18,022 nt of DNA from Bacillota bacterium. GTDB lineage: Bacteria > Bacillota > Clostridia > Lachnospirales > Lachnospiraceae. The number at the start of each line of letters is the position of its first letter. Within the stretch, counting starts at the first letter, position 1. The DNA lies in the NCBI GenBank assembly GCA_023436225.1, contig JAEZKA010000077.1:1-18022 (forward strand), given 5' to 3'. Under the pieces are notes generated by a model. The model was given only the letters and a program-made list of their open reading frames with translations. It did no database searches and was not told the DNA's origin. The position numbers and the translations under genes are program-made. Of the stretch, positions 13,338 to 18,022 are shown in pieces.

Positions 13338-14954
13338 ATGGAACAACAAAATATCGTTTCTTCTGAAGAAGAGTCAAAAGTTGTGCTTCAGGAGGAAATT
13401 CAATCCGCAGTCGTGAGTAATCAAAGAAATCCGGAATCACCCCTGCTTAATAAAGTGCGTCAAAAATTTGAGATAACAGGCCTTGTCAGTCTGGTGTTCG
13501 GAGGAGTTTTTACCTTAAGCTTTTATAAGGCCGGTGTAGGTCTTAATAATATCTTTTTTACAACCGTGATGATCGTATTATTACAATTTGTTATGAAGAA
13601 GTTTGAGTTACCTATGAAGAAAGGTACATACCTTTACTATTTGGGATCAGTGCTTGCTGGTCTTTCTTCGGCCATGACCTCCAGCGATAAGCTGCAGTTA
13701 ATCAACCTGGTGCTAAGCATCTGTCTTCTTAACCTTTCCCTGCTTCATCAATTGCATCAGGTACGGGACTGGGATGTGCAGAATTATCTTGGCAGAATGT
13801 TCGGGATGTTGTTTCTTGGCATCGCATCCATCGGAATGCCCTTTGTAGATGGAATAAGCTTCATGAAGCGGACAAAGCTGTTCCGGTACGATAAGACCCG
13901 TAATATTGTAGTCGGGATCCTGATATCGGTTCCTCTGCTTTGGATTATTGTATTATTGCTCTCACAGGCAGATATGATCTTTGGTGACATGACAGAAGAA
14001 TTGATGGAACATATTTTTTCAACAGAAATAATAGCGATCTTGTTGATGGCTTTATTCGGGTTCTTCTCCTGCTATTGCATTCTGTGCGGAGCTGCTGCAC
14101 AAACTGGAAGGGAAGAAAGGATAAGAAGGAAAGGGGATTCCTCAATTGCAGTAACCGTCATATTGCTTATCACCTTACTGTATCTTGTTTTCTGCGGACT
14201 GCAGCTGATGTATTTGTTCAGTAATGGACTCTTTGCATTGCCTGAAGGTTATACCTTTGCAGAATATGCGAGGAGAGGTTTTTTTGAACTGCTTGCAGTG
14301 GCGGTGATCAATGTAGTACTGATGTTAATCGCAACTGCTTATTTTGAGGAGAGTACGTTCCTTAGGCGTCTCTTGACCCTTATGACAATCTGCACCTATA
14401 TCATGATAGTTTCGGCTGCTTATCGGATGCTGTTATACATTGGAGCTTACCATCTTACTTTTTTGAGACTGTTTGTATTATTGGCGTTGGTGATTATCTC
14501 CTTGATTTTAGCAGGAGTGATCATGACTGTTTATCGAAAGAGCTTTCCTTTGTTTCGTTATTGTGTTGCGGTCATCTCCGTATGCTATCTTGCCTTCGCC
14601 TTTTCAAAGCCGGATTATTATATCGCTTCCTATCTCGAAGAGCATAAACAGCTTCTTTCAGCAGAGGATGCCGCTTTCATGGTTCAGGAGCTATCTCCGG
14701 ATGCCGCTTTGGTTGTATTACCTTTGCTTTCCGATAGCAGCAGATGGACAGAGTCGGCCAAGGATGGTGCCGAGGTACAGACATCCTATGATTCCTATTA
14801 TGATAGAATGGGTGCAGAGTTACTGCCGCTGGATTACTATCGTACTTCCTATTATGACACCATCCGTTGGATGATCCTAAATAGAGATATACGTGATTAT
14901 AACTTTTCTGTAGCGAAAGCCGGTGACCTGGTAAAATTGTATCCGATCAAGTAG
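13338..14954 (+). CDS. DUF4173 (DUF4153-like) polytopic membrane protein
   Basis: A 538-residue protein. The first 45 residues are polar and acidic, presumably cytoplasmic. From about 48 to 465 there are some 12 hydrophobic segments, including the region around VRDWDVQNYLGRMFGMLFLG and the ARRGFFELLAVAVIN block, which is characteristic of DUF4173. The last 70 residues are soluble, Tyr- and Asp-rich and begin YLEEHKQLLSAEDAAFMVQ. The family has no established function; members often lie near DUF2975/XRE genes and sensor kinases. It follows the CPBP gene by 78 bases with no terminator between, so it probably belongs to the same operon. AGGAG (13321-13325) is 12 bases from the ATG. Confidence 0.82.
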   Translation: MEQQNIVSSEEESKVVLQEEIQSAVVSNQRNPESPLLNKVRQKFEITGLVSLVFGGVFTLSFYKAGVGLNNIFFTTVMIVLLQFVMKKFELPMKKGTYLYYLGSVLAGLSSAMTSSDKLQLINLVLSICLLNLSLLHQLHQVRDWDVQNYLGRMFGMLFLGIASIGMPFVDGISFMKRTKLFRYDKTRNIVVGILISVPLLWIIVLLLSQADMIFGDMTEELMEHIFSTEIIAILLMALFGFFSCYCILCGAAAQTGREERIRRKGDSSIAVTVILLITLLYLVFCGLQLMYLFSNGLFALPEGYTFAEYARRGFFELLAVAVINVVLMLIATAYFEESTFLRRLLTLMTICTYIMIVSAAYRMLLYIGAYHLTFLRLFVLLALVIISLILAGVIMTVYRKSFPLFRYCVAVISVCYLAFAFSKPDYYIASYLEEHKQLLSAEDAAFMVQELSPDAALVVLPLLSDSSRWTESAKDGAEVQTSYDSYYDRMGAELLPLDYYRTSYYDTIRWMILNRDIRDYNFSVAKAGDLVKLYPIK

Positions 14955-15113
14955 CATAAATAAGTATGAGATATATTCCTGATAAAAGTTGAAGATATTT
15001 GTGCGGATTGAAAGTTTTATTTCATGAAGGTGCATAGCAGAGATCGGTGCCTGCATCACTCAAGTGTAAAAGGCACTTGGCGCACAGTTATTCTACAGGA
15101 GGTAACGAATAAA

Positions 15114-15554
15114 ATGAATTTGAAGGTTAGGTTATATATACTGGGTTTTTATGATTTGTTACTTGCAATTGGAGCAGTTTATATGGGGAGAGAATTGATT
15201 TGTAAGGAGCATGAAGTATTTATGAAGTTTTCCCATGTATGGTTATCAAAGCTATCCTTTGAGGCTTGGATTTTGTCAGGAGTATCTGCTATTCTAGTCT
15301 TTGGAGTTGGTAATATGCTCGCATCCATGTTCTGTTTCCTTAAACGGAATCACTTTTCCTGGCTTCTGTCTGCAGTAATGGGTAGTATTTTATACGTGAC
15401 TTTGGTAATTCAGGTGTTTCTTACAAGGGATTGGCAGCTTTCAACTACGGTGTACTTTGCCCTAAGCATTCTACAGTTTTTCTGCTGCAGAATAGTATAC
15501 CTTGGTCATAAGAAGAAGGCAAACCGCTATTCCGGAATCAGAAGCTATATCTAA
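15114..15554 (+). CDS. Small four-helix membrane protein of unknown function
   Basis: A 146-residue protein with four hydrophobic segments: LYILGFYDLLLAIGAVYMG, then WILSGVSAILVFGVGNMLAS, then LLSAVMGSILYVTLVIQVFL, then VYFALSILQFFCCRIVYLG, and a basic tail. I do not recognise a family; the four-helix plan with a charged loop between helices 1 and 2 is common in small uncharacterised Firmicute membrane proteins. The start is set at ATG 15114 by AGGAGG (15097-15102). An in-frame ATG at 15024 would add 30 polar residues without a ribosome-binding site. It lies 160 bases after the DUF4173 gene with no clear terminator between, so read-through is possible. CAAGTG/CACTTG (from about 15060) forms a small hairpin in its leader. 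Confidence 0.75.
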   Translation: MNLKVRLYILGFYDLLLAIGAVYMGRELICKEHEVFMKFSHVWLSKLSFEAWILSGVSAILVFGVGNMLASMFCFLKRNHFSWLLSAVMGSILYVTLVIQVFLTRDWQLSTTVYFALSILQFFCCRIVYLGHKKKANRYSGIRSYI

Positions 15555-15814
15555 ATCCTATCAGAGTGTCTTTAAGCTTGCTGCCATATTAGTTCGCTAT
15601 TTGGTACGATTTATGTTGTATTTAAGTTATAGTTGCGCAAATTCACGTACTTAAGTTTTTGTGGAGACTTTTGACACTCTATTAATACTTATATTTCTAT
15701 AAAATGTCTTAAGTTATTCTTATCTTTCTAATTTAGGTGTTTAATTTTCCTTGATATATGGTATAATCTGCTTGTTGAAGGCTTCAATAATCTTCGCAGA
15801 GGAAGGGCATGAGA
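15555..15814 (+). promoter_or_regulatory. Intergenic region with promoter of the glycosyltransferase genes
   Basis: The region holds no gene. TATAAT (15762-15767) has TTTAAT (15740-15745) 16 bases upstream, giving a plausible promoter about 45 bases before the glycosyltransferase start. A consensus TTGACA also occurs around 15673, but no good -10 box stands 16-18 bases after it. No strong terminator for the preceding gene is visible; TTAAGT/ACTTAA before a T-run near 15650 is weak. Confidence 0.45.
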
Positions 15815-16783
15815 ATGGAACTTAAGACAACGAATCAAAAAATAGATAATATTAATATAAAGTACACAGTAGACGTAATTATTCCAACTTATCATTCGGA
15901 TGATAAGCTTGACCGCATTTTAACGATGCTATATCGTCAGACGGTAAGACCGAACAGGGTTATCCTTCTTCATACAATTGAGAAGGAAGGGCAGGAGCAG
16001 AAGCTTCCTTTCATCGAAGGTTCTAATATTACGGTGATACCTGTGGATAAGAAAGACTTTGATCATGGTGGGACAAGGAGGCTCGGAGCTTCCTTATCCA
16101 ATGCGGATATTTTGATGTTTATGACTCAGGATGCGGTCCCCGTGGATGAGTATTTGATAGAACGACTACTGGAACCATATTCGGATCCCTGGGTTTCTGC
16201 GACTTATGCAAGGCAGGTGGCGGATGAGAGTGTAGGCTTGGTGGAACGCTATACAAGACATTTTAATTATCCGAAGCAAAGTCGTGTGAAATCGCTGCAG
16301 GATATGGAGGAGCTAGGTATTAAAACATTCTTTTGTTCCAATGTTTGTGCGACCTATCGGAATTCTGTCTATACTAAGCTGGGAGGCTTTGTCTCTAAGA
16401 CAATTTTTAATGAAGATATGATTATGGCAGCATCAATGATCCGATCGGATTACCGAATCGCCTACGCATCAGAAGCGAAGGTGCTGCATTGTCACAGATA
16501 TTCATATCTACAGCAGTTCACCCGTAATTTTGATCTGGGGGTATCTCATAAGCAGTATGAAGAGGTATTTAAGGGGATGAAGTCTGAGTCGGAAGGAATA
16601 CGATTGATTAAGAATACATTAAACTATTTGGTCGAGAAGAAGCAGTTTTTACTTATTCCGGATCTCATTCTTAATAGCGGTTTTAAATTCATGGGCTATC
16701 AATTGGGCGTTCGTTACGAGCTTCTACCGATGAATCTGGTAAGACATTTTAGTATGAATAAGAGTTATTGGACAAATGCATAA
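15815..16783 (+). CDS. Family 2 glycosyltransferase, rhamnosyltransferase-like
   Basis: A protein of 322 residues with a GT-A fold. VDVIIPTYHSDD (19-30) opens the nucleotide-sugar-binding domain, followed by ILTMLYRQTVRP. DFDHGGTRRLG (81-91) and MFMTQDAVPVDEYLIERLL (101-119; TQDA in place of the usual DDD/DxD) are characteristic of the bacterial rhamnosyltransferase-like subgroup. A second motif, FCSNVCATYRNSVYTKLGGF, and FNEDMIMAASMIRSDYRIAYA provide the acceptor and catalytic-base region. It should transfer an activated sugar (dTDP-rhamnose is a guess from the subgroup) to a surface polysaccharide on the cytoplasmic face. ATG 15815 is chosen because AGGAAGGG (15800-15807) lies seven bases before it; ATG 15809 is too close. 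The next glycosyltransferase follows after 32 bases. Confidence 0.88.
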   Translation: MELKTTNQKIDNINIKYTVDVIIPTYHSDDKLDRILTMLYRQTVRPNRVILLHTIEKEGQEQKLPFIEGSNITVIPVDKKDFDHGGTRRLGASLSNADILMFMTQDAVPVDEYLIERLLEPYSDPWVSATYARQVADESVGLVERYTRHFNYPKQSRVKSLQDMEELGIKTFFCSNVCATYRNSVYTKLGGFVSKTIFNEDMIMAASMIRSDYRIAYASEAKVLHCHRYSYLQQFTRNFDLGVSHKQYEEVFKGMKSESEGIRLIKNTLNYLVEKKQFLLIPDLILNSGFKFMGYQLGVRYELLPMNLVRHFSMNKSYWTNA

Positions 16784-16815
16784 TATTCATGGCACACTGA
16801 TAAGTGAGGAACAAT

Positions 16816-17745
16816 ATGAGCACAATAGCAATTATAATGGCTACGTATAATGGTGAAAAATATATAGATGAGCAAATTAATTCCATACTTGCATCAAATT
16901 ATCAGGATCTGGAGCTGTTTATCTATGACGATGGTTCTAAGGATAATACGGTATCCATTCTTCGTAACTACGAAAAGCAATATCCTGAAAAGATTCATGT
17001 ATATCAAAATGAAGCTAATCTAGGTCATCTGATGAATTTTATGCATGCGCTATCGGAAACTACAGCGGATTATGTTATGTTTAGTGATCAGGATGATGTC
17101 TGGAACAGCAATAAAGTAGCGATCACCATAAAAAGAATGAAGCATATGGAGGCGCAATCGGGTAGAGAGACACCATTGGTCGTATTTACGGATGCAATCG
17201 TTGTGGATCAGGACTTAAATATTTTAAATCAATCCTTCTTTTGCTCTGGACATCTCAACCCATACCGGACGGACCTAGGGCATCTGTTAATGGAGAATAA
17301 GCTGATGGGGTGTACGGTTATGGTAAATGCGGCACTTCGCAGAACACTTCTAAGCAGACCGTTACCTAGAAAGGCAAGATTTCATGATTGGTGGATTGCA
17401 TTAATTGCTGCTTCTTATGGAAAAATCGGTTTTGTGAAGGAAGGGACACTACTGTACCGACAGCATGGAGGAAATGTAGTTGGGGATACTGGCTTTGCTG
17501 CATATGTGAAGAACCGAATCTTAGGACTACATCAGCAAAGAGAAGCATTAGCGGCACTCTATCTACAGGCGAGTGAATTCTTAGAGCTGTATGGAGATAC
17601 TCTTTCTGATAAGAACAAAGAGATTATCCATAATTTTGCAACATTGCCCGAGAAGAATTTTCTGGATCGTCGAATCACTATTCTTCATTATGGATTTTTG
17701 AAAACAGGTTTGTTGCGTAATATTGGATTGTTAATCATTATATAA
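16816..17745 (+). CDS. Family 2 glycosyltransferase
   Basis: A 309-residue GT2 enzyme. IIMATYNGEKYIDEQINSIL (6-25) starts the nucleotide-binding fold. YDDGSKDNT (37-45) and MFSDQDDVW (88-96) supply the DDG and DQDD metal/nucleotide motifs seen in RgpB/WbbL-like rhamnosyltransferases. The HDWWIALIAASYGKIGFV block and LYRQHGGNVVG are characteristic of the later half. It is likely a cytoplasmic, membrane-associated enzyme adding a sugar to a polysaccharide or glycolipid intermediate, and a partner of the enzyme upstream. GAGGA (16805-16809) is six bases before ATG 16816; the in-frame GTG at 16804 overlaps it. A terminator follows at 17749-17810, so the pair may form a two-gene operon. Confidence 0.9.
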   Translation: MSTIAIIMATYNGEKYIDEQINSILASNYQDLELFIYDDGSKDNTVSILRNYEKQYPEKIHVYQNEANLGHLMNFMHALSETTADYVMFSDQDDVWNSNKVAITIKRMKHMEAQSGRETPLVVFTDAIVVDQDLNILNQSFFCSGHLNPYRTDLGHLLMENKLMGCTVMVNAALRRTLLSRPLPRKARFHDWWIALIAASYGKIGFVKEGTLLYRQHGGNVVGDTGFAAYVKNRILGLHQQREALAALYLQASEFLELYGDTLSDKNKEIIHNFATLPEKNFLDRRITILHYGFLKTGLLRNIGLLIII

Positions 17746-17748
17746 TAG

Positions 17749-17810
17749 GCTAGAGACTTATGAAAACACCGTAATTATATGGCATTAGCATAAGTTTCTA
17801 GTCATTTTTT
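17749..17810 (+). terminator. Intrinsic terminator after the glycosyltransferases
   Basis: GCTAGAGACTTATG (17749-17762) pairs with CATAAGTTTCTAGT (17789-17802), allowing two G-T wobbles, and a six-T run follows (17805-17810). Confidence 0.85.
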
Positions 17811-17882
17811 GTGCATTTTTATGCAACCGCTTTAACGATTTAAACCAATAAAAATTTTCTGCAAAGAGCCAGCCATCATGTC

Positions 17883-17911
17883 TTGACAAATGAGAATGTA
17901 GTTGATACAAT
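17883..17911 (+). promoter_or_regulatory. Consensus promoter of the gene starting at the window edge
   Basis: TTGACA (17883-17888) and TACAAT (17906-17911) are 17 bases apart, at the end of a gene-free region after the preceding terminator. Confidence 0.85.
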
Positions 17912-17950
17912 AACATACAACTTAATAAACTTACTTTTTATACAGCAACA

Positions 17951-18018
17951 GCAGCCCCATTACAGAGTGTCCTGTGGTGACGGGCTTTTCTTATAAATCA
18001 GGGACACAGGAGAGGAGC
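17951..18018 (+). promoter_or_regulatory. Structured leader with attenuator-like hairpins
   Basis: Two alternatives are visible. AGCCC (17953-17957) can pair with GGGCT (17982-17986), with an inner ACAG/CTGT stem and a following TTTTCTT, resembling a weak terminator. Alternatively TCCTGTG (17970-17976) can pair with CACAGGA (18005-18011), which overlaps the ribosome-binding site AGGAGAGGAG. Such mutually exclusive folds suggest attenuation or translational control, but I recognise no riboswitch class. Confidence 0.35.
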
Positions 18019-18022
18019 ATGC
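18019..18022 (+). CDS. Start codon of a further gene, cut by the window edge
   Basis: An ATG at 18019-18021 is preceded by the strong ribosome-binding site AGGAGAGGAG and by the promoter at 17883. Only the start codon and one further base are inside the window, so nothing can be said of the product. Confidence 0.55.

Noticed and set aside
14563..14874. 103-residue plus-strand frame overlapping the end of the DUF4173 gene
   Set aside because: Overlaps the real frame in another phase, composition is unlike a protein and no ribosome-binding site precedes it.

Overview
The window is about 18 kb of low-GC DNA with strong AAGGAGG-type ribosome-binding sites, many intrinsic terminators and a gene content typical of an anaerobic Firmicute. 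The families present (XRE/DUF2975 pair, DUF4173, DUF4190, DUF2752, split folate/B12 methionine genes, an Hsp20 and rhamnosyltransferase-like GT2 enzymes) fit a Lachnospiraceae/Clostridium-type genome. That assignment is an inference from style and content. I see no rRNA, tRNA, CRISPR array, insertion sequence or phage gene.

Layout. Positions 1-290 hold the 3' end of a probably highly expressed gene that I do not recognise, followed by a terminator. Positions 435-814 are a small gene graveyard: the C-terminal end of an AraC-type regulator on the minus strand and the C-terminal tail of an epoxide-hydrolase-like protein on the plus strand. Next come a small ABM-fold monooxygenase (1106-1390) and an MFS drug-efflux-type transporter (1605-2870). 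A 52-residue minus-strand gene (3101-3259) and an Hsp20 chaperone (3710-4123) follow. A minus-strand L-fucose/L-arabinose-family isomerase (4320-5798) has a near-consensus promoter. A DUF4190 membrane protein with a Q/N-rich tail (6130-6663) converges on a DUF2752 membrane protein.

Positions 7381-11729 form a two-gene methionine operon. The first gene is a homocysteine methyltransferase/methylene-THF reductase fusion. The second is a cobalamin-dependent methionine synthase that lacks the reactivation domain. Together they reduce methylene-THF and pass the methyl group through B12 to homocysteine. A 22-bp-stem terminator ends the operon, and the -35 box of the next operon lies in its descending arm.

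That next operon (11947-14954, perhaps to 15554) encodes a DUF2975 membrane protein, a Cro/CI-type regulator, a CPBP-family membrane protease, a large DUF4173 membrane protein and a small four-helix membrane protein. It looks like a membrane signalling or stress cassette, but its function is not evident from the sequence. From 15815 two GT2 glycosyltransferases open what looks like a polysaccharide locus. The window ends at the start codon of a further gene preceded by a consensus promoter and a leader that can form alternative hairpins.

I found no clear-cut new system. The best candidates for a second look are a repeated 3'-end element with conserved flanks and a non-conserved but still complementary stem (382-429 and 4239-4295), the promoter/terminator overlap at 11814-11882, the uncharacterised membrane cassette, and the structured leader at 17951-18018.
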